Source: Archegozetes longisetosus (Eukaryota > Arthropoda > Arachnida > Sarcoptiformes > Trhypochthoniidae). From it: a stretch of DNA of 64,000 nucleotides. Each line of letters opens with the position of its first letter. Within the stretch, counting starts at the first letter, position 1. The position numbers and the translations under genes were made by a program. Of this stretch, positions 23,897 through 37,510 are shown piece by piece. The notes below the pieces were generated by a model. The model ran no database searches and was not told the origin of the DNA. It saw only the letters and a program-made list of their open reading frames with translations. The stretch covers positions 2,438,001 to 2,502,000 of the forward strand of contig JAEMBT020000007.1 in the NCBI GenBank assembly GCA_018873245.2, read 5' to 3'.

Positions 23897-25900
23897 CTCA
23901 ACTTTTGCCATATTGTTACAATATATTTTTATCTAATTATAACTTTTTTAAATAAAATTTCTCAATAATAACATAAAATATCTTATATTTATGTATATTT
24001 AATCATATTTCTATTTGAATAATGAATAAATATAATATTTTTGACTTTCAAATGTTAGTGGTTGATAATTGTCTCTATGATACAAAGTAAATGTTTATTA
24101 TTTAATGAAATAGTTCTTTGAGTTTCGAATATATGAAAAAATGCTTGATTTTGACATAATATTTGTCAAAACCTTCAGTATTAGATCATATTATTTTAAA
24201 ATTCATTAAGACAAGCTTGTTCTAATTTTTATTAGAATAATGCTTATCTAGTATTGGATAATATAGAAATTTTCTAAGAGTTGTGAAATAGAAAAAATGA
24301 AATATGGTCCTCGGATATTTTCGGTATTGATCAATAATCTTCTTATTCTCAAAAAATGTAAGTCTATTTGATGATCAAGAATTCATTTGTATCATTTTTG
24401 GAGACCAATATTCATTGAGTTATCAAACAGAATAAATGCTAAAGTATAAGATGATGTAATACTGTAGATTTTCATCCGATCAGTTTTACGTGATAGAATT
24501 TATAAGAAATTCTAAAGTCATTGTTTAATAGGGAGAATGGTCTCGCTCTCAACAATACAAGACTAAAGGCACACAAGGATGTCGTATAAGCAGACAAAAA
24601 TGACAAAATTGTATACTGGTTATTTTTTCACAACTCTAGTTAAAAAACTAATTGAATAAAGAGTATTTTCTTCATTAGTTTTTCAAACAATATAAAAAAT
24701 ATTTGTTATATAAAGATTTATAATCTGAAAAATGTCCATTTTAAAAACTCTTCTTGAGTCTATCGTTAAAATTTTCGTTGTGTGAATATAAATAAATATC
24801 TGAGGTAGGACAAAATTTAATTGGGAATGAAAAAGACTTAAATTCTATGAAACCCCAATATAAAACAGAAAAATAAAAAATCTTACTTTAATTAATCTTG
24901 AATATAAATCACAGACTTCGAGTTATTGTTTCAAATCATTTTATATGTCTATTTAAATAAATGCAAACCTTCATCTAATTTTACAGAAATAATACTTAAT
25001 TTCTTCTTGCAAATAAAGGTTCCACGAATTATTTTGTTTTTCGTGATTTAGTTTTAGACCAGTTTTATATAAATTTTTGTCTGAATTCGAATAGTTCAAA
25101 AGATTTTGCAAAGAACTTTCACTTTAATGTTATCCGACTTAAGACAGGTTACTCATTATAAATTTTATGAAACGAAAATATGTTATCTCACTTCAAAAGA
25201 GCAAGAAAAGCAATGCGCTTTACTATTGCATAACTTAACTGCTTATATTTATTTTTTGTTTTGAATGCGTTCCTTCTCAACTATATAATAGTTGACTATA
25301 AAACAGCTGTATTAATAAAATAATTAAATTTTCAATCTCGAAGTAAAATAAAGGAAAATACCCATGTTTTTCAGGTGATATATAGACGTCATATTACGCA
25401 TAAAATTTCAAATTAAAGCTTTTTGAATTGACGTCACTAGTTATAATCTATTACTTTTCGTCAGTTTGAATGCAATCAATAATATTGTTTTCAAACCTTT
25501 TTTTCACAAAGACCTTCACTTGATTGTAACATAAATGGCTTGTCTAATGATGTAAATCTTATTACAAATTACTTTCTGATTACTCTTATTGTGAAAATCT
25601 GAGTCTAGTTTACAAATACTCTCATAAGCGATCTATAGGACAAAATTTACTCATCAATTTTTTTTTTAAAATCTTGATAATTCCAATCAAAGCTAGAAAA
25701 TTACGGGACAATACCATTTTGAGATTAATGCTGAATATAAATTCAAAATGATTTGCTCAAAAACTGTTTCAGTCATTTCGGAAACACTATCTTGTCAAGG
25801 TTACAGCTAGAGATGTTCATAAAAAAACTCAGCATGCTAACTTTTATGGCCCACTGGCTTTTGTTTACCTAAAAGCTAGTCGAAAACGAGATAGGAGCAT
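23897..25900. other. Intergenic, nothing recognised
   Basis: AT-rich with no supported genes or repeats. Confidence 0.5.
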
Positions 25901-25908
25901 GGTCTAGA

Positions 25909-26456
25909 TCAGTGATCGCCAACCTGCGGTCTGCGGGCTAGATCCGGTCTGTTGATTGATTTTTCCTAGCGCTTGAAACATCGGGAAGCTTTAATACTTT
26001 CAAGCCTTTAATTGAGAACTCGAATTATTTTTTTCTAGAAACTTAAAAATGTTTCTTAATCAAATTAAAAACGTCAAATTGATATGAAATTACAGTCATG
26101 TTATTTTGGAAAGAATCATTGATAATATATTATTAATCTTTTAAAACTGTAGTCCATATATACAACAATACCTAAAAATGAATACAAGAATCTTGTGAGG
26201 CACTAAGTTCGTAAATATATATAATTTCAATTGGTTTCATAAAGTCTTTAGCTCAAGTGGGACATTAATTAATATTAAAAAGCAACATGAAGCACCGAAA
26301 TCTTCAAATAAATAAAATGTTTATTTCAATAAACATTTCAAATTAAAATAAACTTGCTTTTGTCTTAATTGTTTGCTGGCCCTTTGGCAGAAGAGTCAAA
26401 AAGAAGCAGAAGGGGCAGTTTTCTGACTCTTTGTTACTAAAAGGTTGGCGATCCTC
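25909..26456. mobile_element. Non-autonomous hAT-type element (GATCGCCAACCT ends)
   Basis: 548 bp with inverted ends reading GATCGCCAACCT and AGGTTGGCGATC, flanked by the perfect 8-bp duplication GGTCTAGA (25901-25908 and 26457-26464). Ends of the form CAG-N-G-N-TCGCCAACC are shared by many hAT MITEs. No transposase remains. Confidence 0.87.
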
Positions 26457-26743
26457 GGTCTAGATTAATGGTTTTCAAAATGCCTTCTACGTCCTGCTAG
26501 TAGCCGTGAAGTCAAGAATTTTAAAATTGTGTTCTATGGGAACTTATGACGAACCCTATATAAGCTAAGACAAATATGTTTGATCAGATAATCTCAAATA
26601 ATTTTATTCGATCGAATAATGTCAAATAATTTCAAAGTTGCTCAGGCGATTTTTTTGGTAAAAGGTGAAAAACAAACAGAAATATATTTTTAAAAGCACT
26701 CATTTGAAAGTAAACAGACTTTGGCATACTGAAGTTTCGACTA

Positions 26744-27461
26744 GGCTGGAGTAAACTTGGACGAATATGTTCCCGATGCCGTAGACATAAATCATGTATC
26801 GTTGGGCTCGTCTCGACCATACAAGTCGATCTAGGTTATACTCAAGTCAATCCGAGGTCAACTCGAAGATCCGACTTTTACGATCGAATTTCGTTTTGAA
26901 CTTTATCTAATAAATAGAACAAAGCAAACAGTAGTCCAATAGAATATTTGTTACTTTAAGATTACTTTCATAATCACCTCTAAGTCATTTTTATTGAATT
27001 TAACTACTTTGTGGAATCTGATAGATTATAAATTCTCTGCTAATGCCGTCAATATTTCAATTTTCACCTCGTCATTTTCTTAATGGGCACTCTGAATCGC
27101 TGTTAATTTCATATATCTTAAGCTCATATTTCTTGGAAATTTTTCTGCTTTAATTTCTTAAAAATATAATTGTAAACTAATAAATTTTTCGTGCTTATGA
27201 AAGATTTTGATTAAAAGACTTAAAGGTGACCCTAAGGCTATAAATGCTTTATTTGGCTACTGTTTGCTTTATTCTATTCGTTATATAAAGTTCAAATCGA
27301 AATTTAACCTATTAGGTCAAAAAGTCGAACTTTACGGTCAACCTCGAGAGACCTTGACTATGAATTGATTGACTCGTATAATCAAGACGAGCTCAACGAT
27401 GTATAATTTATGTGTCCTCGACACCGGGAGCATAATCGTTCACGTTTACTATGGTCCAGCC
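26744..27461. mobile_element. Fold-back element with long inverted repeats
   Basis: Left arm about 26744-26960 and right arm about 27245-27461 are diverged inverted repeats of roughly 220 bp, both starting GGCTGGA at the outer end. They share blocks such as CGTTGRGCTCGTCT and AAAGCAAACAGTAG. The roughly 280-bp spacer is AT-rich and non-coding. No target duplication is clear, so the superfamily is unassigned. Confidence 0.65.
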
Positions 27462-28880
27462 AAAGATTTCTGATTTATACAATATAATGATCATTTAGCT
27501 ATAATTACGTGATAAAATACTGAAGTTTAGAGTATCGAAATTTCATCAGATAATATGCAAAAATGTCTCAATAATTAGGCCGAGTTTTTAGAATAATTAT
27601 GCTACCAATACTCTCAATTTATTAAATAAAATATTTGGCTTAGTGTATTAGTAAACCATGATCCGAAAAATTCGAAACTACTGATCTGGATTTATAAGGA
27701 AGTAAATAATTCTTTACAGATATCTATTTATCCAATTAGTGTTTATAGTATGAATAAATTTCATTGTTAACGAAGAAATTCAGTAATTATAGTTGACTGT
27801 TTATTTCAGGACTAGTAATGATACATTATGCTATGAATAACGCATCGTTTTGAGAGAGTAAGTAATTACTCTGTTTTTGATGGAAAAATAAACTCCGAAT
27901 CAGCTACAATAATAAGTGACTAACTAGAGGACAGATTAAAAGCAATTATCGGAAAATTTTGACAATAAAAACATATGTTTGAATTTTAAATAGACTATTT
28001 TGAGGTTAGTGTTAGTATAAAGACAGCCACAAGCTGAAAGTTTTCCACATCTGACTTTTTGAGCGTCAGATCGCTAAAAATTTACTCTTAGATCAATCCC
28101 ATAATTGAAAGTTTTCTATGTAGTAGAGAATAGGAATTTCAGCTAGCTTCAAATAACAAATAATTAACATACAGTTAATAGTAACTTTGAAAACATAAAA
28201 GTCGTATGAAGGTCTTTACACCTAAGGTTGGCCCTGAAGATTGGACAACCGTACAGTTCAGAGACATTTCAATGCGTCGACGCACATGAAGAGAAATGAC
28301 TTAGAATAAGATTCCATGTATAAAAACCTTGAAATAAACATGTTTTTAAAGATTTGCTTCCAAATCTGACACTCTTTAAATCAATAAGACTTCGTATAAA
28401 ACTTAGTCTCTTCTCTAGTGATCTGATAGCCCATTAAGCTATTGATTAGCATAGAAAAAGTTTTCTTTTAGCTTTAGATGATAAAACTTCTTAAGTTAAT
28501 ATTATTTGAAAATTCTTATTTGTGGTTCAAGGTAAAGAATTATCGGCAGATAATCGAAAGTGAAGGTATTTAAGAATCCAAAAATAGAATTTCGAGAACT
28601 GAAGACCACAGATTCAAAGCCGCTATCGATCGAGTCTCATAAAAAGTGCTTTTAAGTCTCTTCGGCAAAAATTTGGGAAGTTTATCTACGGAAAAGTTTG
28701 TAATCTTAGTTATTTGAAGTATCTTGTTGACTAACATATCAAATTACAGCATAAAGTCTAATCTTTTGTCAAATTTTGAGTCTAGTGCTTAATATAAACT
28801 TTGAAAAACTCTTTGTATGATAAGTCAATCTTTCTATGCAAACTTTTTATAAGCTTTTTAAATTATTTATGCAGTAGATC
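27462..28880. other. Intergenic upstream of the acyl-CoA reductase
   Basis: No supported gene. No obvious core promoter element could be fixed. Confidence 0.4.
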
Positions 28881-31800
28881 ATGGTTTTATCAGAAATCAA
28901 GAAATTTTATAGCAATAAGTCGATTCTTATTACTGGTGCTACTGGTTTTGTAGGAAAGGTATGTGTGCTTGAAAGTAAAATTTATACAAATATTTGATCT
29001 TATTTTTAATTTATGTTCTGTTTATGTTCTTTAAGGCTGAGCCTTTCCACTCTCAGAGTTTTCAAAAGTTCTTCGAAACTTAGTCACAGTCTTTTCAATA
29101 CTCCCTTGTGCCTGACTTTTACTTCAAAAGCTAGAAATTTAATTTTAGAAGATTTGTTTTCTGAACTTTTATTCTCGAATATTGGATTTAATTATAATAT
29201 CCATCACTCTATAACTTTGTTTCTACTGATCATACAGAATAGAGACGTACCATCACAATCATTATGACTAGCAGACTCGAGCTAAACTATTTCAACTACC
29301 GAAAATTGACTACTGGATACTTCGGTGATTGAAAAGATCTATTGAGTAATTTTAAACATTGATCTTTTTTAAATAAATTAAGATCATATACATGATAAAA
29401 GTATAATATAACCCGTCGATAACGGGTCAGGACAGATCAGGATAACAACGATAACTTTTATAGTCGCATAACAAACAATTTTTTCATATAAGAAAAAATT
29501 TATTTTTATATTACATTACTCAAAAGAAGTTTTGGACAACAAGTTTATGAAATATAAGTCAAAAGATTTTCATTTTCTCCATTATTATGGAGTGAAAGTT
29601 CATATTAACTTTATTTTCTCTCTTAAATTCTATTTTTAGATATTATTACTAGAGTTATTGGTCTCGTGTCCAGACATTAATATAATTTATGTGTTATTGA
29701 GATCCAAAGACGATACACCCAGTGAAAAGAGGTTGGTATCACTTCTTCATTCGCCCCTTTCACCTTTGCATTGAATGAAAAGGCAATTGCTAAGAAGAAG
29801 ATTATTTCACTCGATGGTGATATAACTAAGCCAGAGTTGGGATTATCGGATGCTGAACGGAATTTAGTTACCGATAATGTTTCTATTGTGTTTCACTGTG
29901 CTGCTTCGGTTAATTTCAACACTCCTTTGAAGTAAGCCTATAAAAAGTTTTATTGCAGTTTCTGACATAATTACATTTATTACTCTTTAGATGTCAATTG
30001 TTTTTAGTTTTTATGATTAAGATTCTTGAAATTAGGTTTTTTAGGATATCTTTTGATTATGTTAAAAGTTATATAACATTTTCAAATTATGATTAAATTG
30101 ATGGGAAGTTGAATTAAAGCAGCAATTTATGTTAAATAGGAAAACTGTTCCTGGTAGTAGGAAGTAGGGATTCCTGATACCTTTATTAACTAATTCCTGT
30201 CAATAGCGAAAATGCTAAAAGCTAGAAATCTTCTAAGATTTTCTTTAAGAAAGACCCTATTATTCTAGAAAATTATCAACGCTTTAGCATAATTTCTTCT
30301 AGAGAAAAAATTATTTAGTTTGAATGATAGGATTATCAATGATATGATTTTTTAACATCAAAGTAAATTTCTTATCATATTAGAAGAGCGCATACTCTAT
30401 CATAGGATAAACATAAAAAATTTCTTTTAAAACTTTAAGATTTATTATCAACATTTTCTTATACGCTTAAATCTATTTAATTTAAATATTAATAATTTAT
30501 AAATAAAAAATGTGTTTAAGAGTTCAGACACATTGATAATCCTGTCCTTCATTTCTGCTTATGCGATAAACCGTTTCAGAAAAATTTTTAAAAGAATTTT
30601 TGTAGCGTACTAGTTTTAAGAGGAGCTTAATTCGATTTCAAGAACCTGTTATTTTTGCAGATTTTTCAATTTGTGAAATCTTTCACATAAAAAAGCATTT
30701 CACTAAAACATCAATTAACTGTTTTAGTATTACTCAAAGTTTTGCACTTCCCTTCACTCCACAGAGAAAGTCTAGATTACAATGTTTTGGGCACCAAACA
30801 TGTGATCGATATCTGTCAAAAGATGAAGAAGTTGTCGTGTTTTATACATTGTTCGACTGCTTTTTCTCATTGTCAGCGGAAAGATATCGATGAAATATTT
30901 TATGAGATGTCAACAGATCCGAAAAAATTGCTTGAACTTGCAGAGTAAATACCAATTTAAATTTCCTATACTTTGTTTTTTAGCAAATGCATTAAGTTGT
31001 ATAAATTATAAAAAAGTTGTTTCAACTTAATCAATACCATAGATGCACAAGGGTCGGGTCCAGATAGCATTTGGATCCGACTCAAGAATATGCAAACTGC
31101 AAATTCATACTTCCAAAGATCATCATTTTAGACGAAACTTATTGAACTTTTCAGATAACTACCAATCTCGAGCATTTCGAGGAACAAATATCTGATTCTG
31201 ATCAATTCATTATGAGTTGAGATAGTAATAAATGTTATAAAAAAGATCTACTATAAAAATTTGGTCGAAAATTTTCTCATAAATCTGATAAGTTTTTGAC
31301 CTTCTTATGTTGTGCATCATTGGGTGAAAACAACAAAAACGTTTTTGCTAAACTGTAACCTCATTACATGGAATCTCAAAATTTTTCATTGAATGTTACA
31401 TTCTCTTCAAAACCTTTCAACAGATGGTTACCCCCAAAAGAACTCGACCAATTGGCACCATATCTATTGGAAGGCAGACCAAACACCTATACATACACTA
31501 AAGCCTTAGCAGAAAAACTGGTTCAAGCAGAATGCAAAACTATTCCGACAGCAGTAGTTCGTCCGTCGATGGTCGGAAACTCTGAAACCGAACCGGTTCC
31601 AGGTTGGATCGATAACGTAAACGGGCTCTCAGGTATCTGCGTTTTGGCATCTTTAGGTATCTTGAGATGTATTGATTGGAATTATTACGCTATTGCTGAT
31701 AGCGTACCGGTCGACAAAGTCGCTAATGCTCTCATAGCTATCGGTTATGCAACTGGAATAGAGAAAAGGTTTGTGTATTTTGATATTCAATCATTTTTAC

Positions 31801-34301
31801 ATGAGAACAAATTATTTCTTTCAAGTCGTCGCCTGAGTACTATGAGGTTCTAAATCCTTTTTTTGACAAAATGAGTTATTAACGAATTCATATACCTTGT
31901 CATGGCCTTCATGTTGGTATTTATTCAAATTTATAAATTGATGTCTGGTTCGGTCGTAATCGCCCAATTAGTCGAATTGAATGAACATAATGTTGGTAAA
32001 GAAGGCGTTTTCACAATCTTTCGGGTTATTAAAACTAAATCTCATAGAAGTCCGATGAAGATAATTATATTCTGCTGATGTTTCATTTTTTCAAAATTGA
32101 TTTAGTTACTTCGATTCCTTCTATATCGATAAATTCGATTCTTTAATAAACTGCTGTCAAATGCGTCATTTCTTTATAAAAATTCACTTTTCAATCATCC
32201 AAATAATTTTTAATGAGATATCTGAAGATTTGAGACAAAAACTGTTAAGTCGAATTTCGACTTAAAATTTTTTTGACCGAATTATATCGAACCATTCTTA
32301 AAATGTTCGAAATTGATTTCCTATTTTCCTTTTAAAATTTCTTAGATAAAATTTTGTTTCGATTTAGTTATTTATCGATTTTCGATCATTTAGAACCTTA
32401 TAGTGTTAAGGCGACGATATTGAGAAAAAACGAAAATTTTTCAATGGAATCGATTTTTTCTAGAACAAGCTTAAACAATCCGACCGTATATAACGTGACT
32501 TCAAGTAATGTGAATCCAGTAACTTGGGGCCAAGTATTTGAATATGGCTATGAAGTGGCCATGGAAGCGCCATCAATGCAATTAGTTCGGCCAATGATTA
32601 AACCACCGAAGCAGAAAGGACCTCGTCCTATCTTTAATCGGATTAATTCTTTTATCTCTCACTGGATGTTTGCCTATTTTCTTGATCTAATTATATGGAT
32701 TTGCGGACACAAAAGAATGTGAGTTATATTAAAATTTTTTTGAAATTTTCCATCAAGAAACGATTTTTTCATAAGTCTTTTAAAAATTTCATTCATATTC
32801 TAGAAGAAGGGGTTTAAATTAGAACTGTATAGAGAAGTGATTGGTTCAAAATGTTTATGAATTTAAAACGTCAATCTTATGTAAAATCAAAGCTTTTGAT
32901 GAACTAGATTTTTGCTGATTAAATAGAACCTAAGCAGGAATTGATTTCAATCTACAAGTGAAATTTCAAAATCCAATTAGATTTTTAGCAGACTTCAAGT
33001 TTTCTAAAGTTTTTAAATTAAGAATCAGTGGCTAATGAGTTTTCATTTTAGGAAAAGATAATAGAAGTCATTTTTTAAGTCCTAGAGTTAGGAACGTTTT
33101 ATCAAATATTGAAGTTGCGTTGACTTCAAGAGATTGAAAGATAGTTTCTACCTAAAACTTTCACTATTTTATTCAACTACAGTTTAATAGGAATTCGAAC
33201 AAAAAGGATAAATTTTAAATGATGAAAAAGTAAAATTTTCTATTTTAATTTGCAAATGTTAAAAAGAAAGCAATTAAATTGTTTGAAAATAATTCTGATG
33301 ATTAGTGACCTGAAATCAATTATTAATTATTTCAAATTAATTATATATTCCAAATATTGATTGATACGAAATAACGTTCTAACAGGGGCCAATTCCTTAT
33401 TTGAAAAATTAGAGGTTCCTTAAAATCCTACTGAGATTTTCAAACCGTACTATCGTTAAAACAAATTTTTATTAAGACTTTAGATGAATTGAATATACTT
33501 CAAATAAATATTTAGAGTAAAACTTTCATTAAACATAGTGAAATTTTTTTTTTTGAGAGTTTAGCTTAAAAAATTACTAAGAGTGAAAACTCCATGAATG
33601 AAACCATGAGTAATTATTGATATTATAATAAATAAACAAGACTATTAATATTACTAGTAGCAGAATCTCTTTTTCATTAAATGGTCTTTTCTGTCTATTT
33701 TTAATATTTTAACTGAAACTTTGAAAATTAAAACTAGAATAACAAAAAAATTTTCTTATCTTTACAGAATGGTTCGAATTACAAGTAAGATGCACCGGGC
33801 ACTACAAATCCTGAACTACTTTACACAAAATCAATGGACTTTCAAATCTAATAACTTGATAGCACTTTGGAGTAAATTAAATACATACGATCAAAAACAC
33901 TTTAATTTTGATATGGCATCCATTGATTGGCAATCATTGGTCAAGAAAGGTTATCTTGGTAATCGAAGATTTTTACTAAAAGAAACTGAAGATACGATTC
34001 CTATAGCCAGAAAACGTATGCAAAGGTCAGAATTCACTAACAGACTTTTTGAATTGATTTTCACTACTGAATAAATTTCTCATTGAACATGAATCTAATA
34101 TATTTCTTAATCTAATTTTCCAACAGAATCATCATCGCTTATTGGATATTAAAATTAGTTTTGATCATGTTTTTAGCCTATTTGGTGATCTCATGGACCC
34201 CAGTATTTGATATTTTAGGCTATTTTGGTAGAAATCATGCAGCCATTCGTCATTCATTTGGAAACAATTGCAGTGATTTCTATTGTAGCTCAAAGTTTTA
34301 A
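28881..34301 (+). CDS. Fatty acyl-CoA reductase, seven exons, one frame break
   Basis: Reduces long-chain acyl-CoA to fatty alcohol with NADPH, at ER or peroxisome membranes, for wax, cuticular lipid or pheromone precursors. Exons: 28881-28958, 29640-29931, 30765-30944, 31424-31768, 32464-32718, 33768-34025 and 34127-34301. Their total is one base short of 527 codons. The N-terminal Rossmann motif is ITGATGFVGK (17-26), catalytic Y206-x3-K210 is in NTYTYTKALAEK, and the sterile/FAR_C domain spans about 300-440. Hydrophobic segments near the C-terminus (IIIAYWILKLVLIMFLAYLV) fit membrane attachment. The missing base falls in exon 2 at about 29754-29760 (CCCCTTT): upstream reads ...LLHSPL, downstream reads FALNEKAIAKKK, and one extra T joins them. 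That could be an assembly error or a real lesion. All other phases close. Confidence 0.92.
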
Positions 34302-34317
34302 CTACGAATGTTATTAT

Positions 34318-34389
<72 letters not shown>
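34318..34389. repeat. (AAC)n then (AAT)n microsatellite in the 3' UTR
   Basis: About ten AAC units pass into about fourteen AAT units. It lies between the reductase stop codon and its poly(A) signal, so it would be transcribed. Confidence 0.95.
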
Positions 34390-34437
34390 CCTTATTAATT
34401 CGTAACATCTCGAAAGAATTTTTACACATTATTATCC

Positions 34438-34443
34438 AATAAA
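34438..34443 (+). terminator. Poly(A) signal of the acyl-CoA reductase
   Basis: AATAAA 137 bases after the stop codon, beyond the microsatellite. Confidence 0.55.
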
Positions 34444-35763
34444 AAATTGACACAACGACATAAAATTCACAAAATATTTTTCATTTCTTATTAAAATTGG
34501 CAAAGAATTAAACAGATTATTAGCATAAATATAAAAGTTTTGATCACACAGTCTTACTCGAGTATGAATTGGTTCTAAAAGAATGCTGTTTCGTGAGTCC
34601 TTCATTAAAACTTTATTTTTCCAAGAAAGTAGAACACAACTAAAATTTTATATCGATTTTAATATTTTGAGATCTCTTTGAACTTTAAGAGGTTTAAGAT
34701 CGAGCTCTAATAATCTTTGGGAGTAAGATAAATAGCATAAATTAGCTCGATTGCATATAAATTTAGTGATTTGTTTTTATGCCTTCAATTCTTTTTCTTT
34801 GCTGTTCATTAGGAACCAAGTTATATAGCAATATTCAACTAACGGAACAATATATACTTTATATAGTTGAGTCAGAATATCAGGAATCGCAAAAACGCAT
34901 AATCTTTTGAATGTTATTAACTAGTTAATTATAAATATTTTTCTTACAAATAATATTACCAAACTATAATTTTAATATTCAGCTAGTTTTGTATAAAGGG
35001 AAGAGTTTCAGATGGGTTGAACAAGGGGGTGGATGCAAGTAGAGGGTAAACCGGCTCCAAAGATAATTAGAAGACCGCAAATTCATGTCTAAGTTTGGTA
35101 TTTTTGGATAAATTGAAAATTTTCTTAAAAAATCAAACATTTTACATTATAGCTTAAAAATTATAAACTTGTAGTATTATGTCTATTAATTAAGTTGTTC
35201 AATTCAAAATATTGAAATAATCTCATGAAATATTCACTTGAGTGATAAAATAAATTTTTTATTTTTAAATTTAGGGAAAAATTCGGTTTTGGGAAGATTG
35301 CCTCTCAAAAAGTGAGTTCACACATTCGAAAAAGTATTGCTCTGTAGTGGATTCACAGAAATTTTCAATTAAAAATTGCTTCTCAAAAGCTGATAAATTG
35401 GAATCTTACCACTATACACTTAAGGAAGAATAATGTAATATAGCTATAAACTTAATCAAATTATCATTACAGTTTCGGTGAAGTTATAATGAAATAAAAA
35501 ATAAGGAAGGTTGAGAAACGTTTTAACGAATAAAAGCGAAGTTACTCGAGAATATCTCTAAAATTGATTAAACTTATTCAATAACTGAACATCTAATCGG
35601 GTCAGTTAAATTATTACCCTCTTGAATATGAATGACAAAGTAATTTTAGGTATTATTGCTCAAGTAGTTTGCCTTAAGACGTTTTGTGGTATTCATCGCA
35701 TTCGTGCATTTTTTACTGACTGTATCGCGAATTGCTCCCAATGAACAGATACACTAAGGTTTG
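34444..35763. other. Intergenic, nothing recognised
   Basis: No supported genes or elements. Confidence 0.5.
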
Positions 35764-35771
35764 CGGATAAT

Positions 35772-36514
35772 TGGTGAAGAACACAAGCGAACTGTAAGCT
35801 GAGCTGCGCTGCGCTGCGCTCCAAGCTCAAGCTGTTGAGCTTCGAGCCCAGCTCATTTGAAGCCGATTTATTTAATAAAGCAAAATAACAGTATTAACTG
35901 TAGAATAGTAATGATTTTTGAACTGCTTCTCGTATGTTCTTGTATGTGCTTTTCAAATTAGGTGTTAAATTAGATCAATCAAATCGAATGATGACATGCA
36001 TTTCTGAATTATGAATGATTGTTTTCAACATAAATTTCGCTTTAAACTGAAATTTAATGCAATAACTGTTTTCTGAGGCGAGAATTAATGATGTTTTAGG
36101 CCTTAAAAGTATTATTTCTATTCACTGCTTAAATCTCTTTATATTCGAAATAAGCTAATCCCAAATAATTTTTGAAAATGATTTAAAATAAGCGAAATTA
36201 GTTGTTTGAAACTGTTTTCAACATAACTTGACAAGAAAGTGAAATACAATGAGAAGACTCACAATTATTGATAAGTGACACCGATGTCGAAATTTGAATT
36301 CGTTCTTCAAACTTTACGATCGAAATCAATGTATTTTTGCACAAATACTTCATTATGACTTGAGATAAATACTTGTTACAAAGATTACTACTCATTATTT
36401 TAATTTTTAATTTTTAACATAAGCTCAGCAGCGCAGCTCAAATCTCAACAATTTTGAGCTGCGCCTATGAAAGCGAGCTTGAAGCTCAAGATTTCTGACT
36501 AATGCTCTTCACTA
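35772..36514 (-). mobile_element. Non-autonomous hAT-type element with AGCT-rich subterminal regions, copy 2
   Basis: 743 bp, the reverse-complement relative of 16643-17479 along nearly its whole length. The right end is ATGCTCTTCACTA; the left end has decayed to TGGTGAAGAACAC. An 8-bp duplication CGGATAAT / CGGATAAC (35764-35771 and 36515-36522, one mismatch) flanks it. The AGCT / GCTGCGCT subterminal cluster is retained. The mismatch and end decay suggest an older insertion than copy 1. Confidence 0.85.
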
Positions 36515-36522
36515 CGGATAAC

Positions 36523-37510
36523 TGCATACTGTCCTAGTGAAGAGGACATAAAGACTCAGCTTCGGAATATTGTAGAGAAAAGGAGTTTCTAAAGTTCTAC
36601 ATATTAAAAAGATTAAACTGGTTCGGAGTTGTTGAAAGTTTAAGAATAAAATATAGGTCAATTATTTGAATAATTTTTTCTGAAAATTTTTAGTCTTCAA
36701 TTTCACTTAAAACTCTAGAGTTCTTAATTCCTATAAAATTAAATCAATCAACCTATCGAATGAACACTATTTATAAACTTATGTTAACCCACGATTTTAT
36801 ACTTAAGTTTTGATTTGATATGTAATTCAAAGATGACTTTGTATAAATTCATAATTTTTATTTTACACTGAAAAAGTATATAAAATCTAAAAATGATCTT
36901 TACAAATACCTATGGAAATTAAGTTTAAAGTAGTGGATTAAGGCAGAGTTATAGTATTTAACTCACGTGATGTTTAAGCTTAATCTCAATAGCAATTGTA
37001 TTATCAATAAGTCGTTAAAATCTTTACAATTTACTGGTATAAATATTGCACATTGCGGTAAAAAATCTTATTTCACATACTATAAATTTTAAGAAAAAAT
37101 AATTTATAAACAAGGTTACCACCTCTCACGGAACGTTCGTGAGTCTCGTGGAATGGATTTGTGATCTTAGTCTCAAGGATCAAGTACTTCTAGAGAATCT
37201 GACGGAATTGATCAAAATTTATAAGTTGATCTTGGGCTTTTTAATTCAATTTAACTTACTGTTTTATTGTTTGCTTCACTATCGACATATTTAATTATTG
37301 TGAGTCTTGCATTCAATATATTATATTTATTGAAATAATAAACCTTGTTGAAATAATGATTGCAATTGCATTTTTATAGCAATTCTTTTCATCTAATAAA
37401 ATATTATCATTTCATGGAATTGTTTGATCCAAAAGTGCTTGATCCACCCTATGTTTGAAATCTCACGGAATTGTCCGAAACGGGGTGGTAACTCAGTTTA
37501 TAGAATATAA
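36523..37510. other. Intergenic, 3' of TIL gene 2
   Basis: No supported features; no close poly(A) signal for the minus-strand gene was identified. Confidence 0.4.

Noticed and set aside
29013..29267. 84-codon open frame in reductase intron 1
   Set aside because: No splice-phase connection to the gene, no homology, and the flanking exons join directly without it.
36198..36395. 65-codon frame inside the second AGCT-type hAT MITE
   Set aside because: The other copy of the element has stops in the matching frame, so it is not conserved coding sequence.
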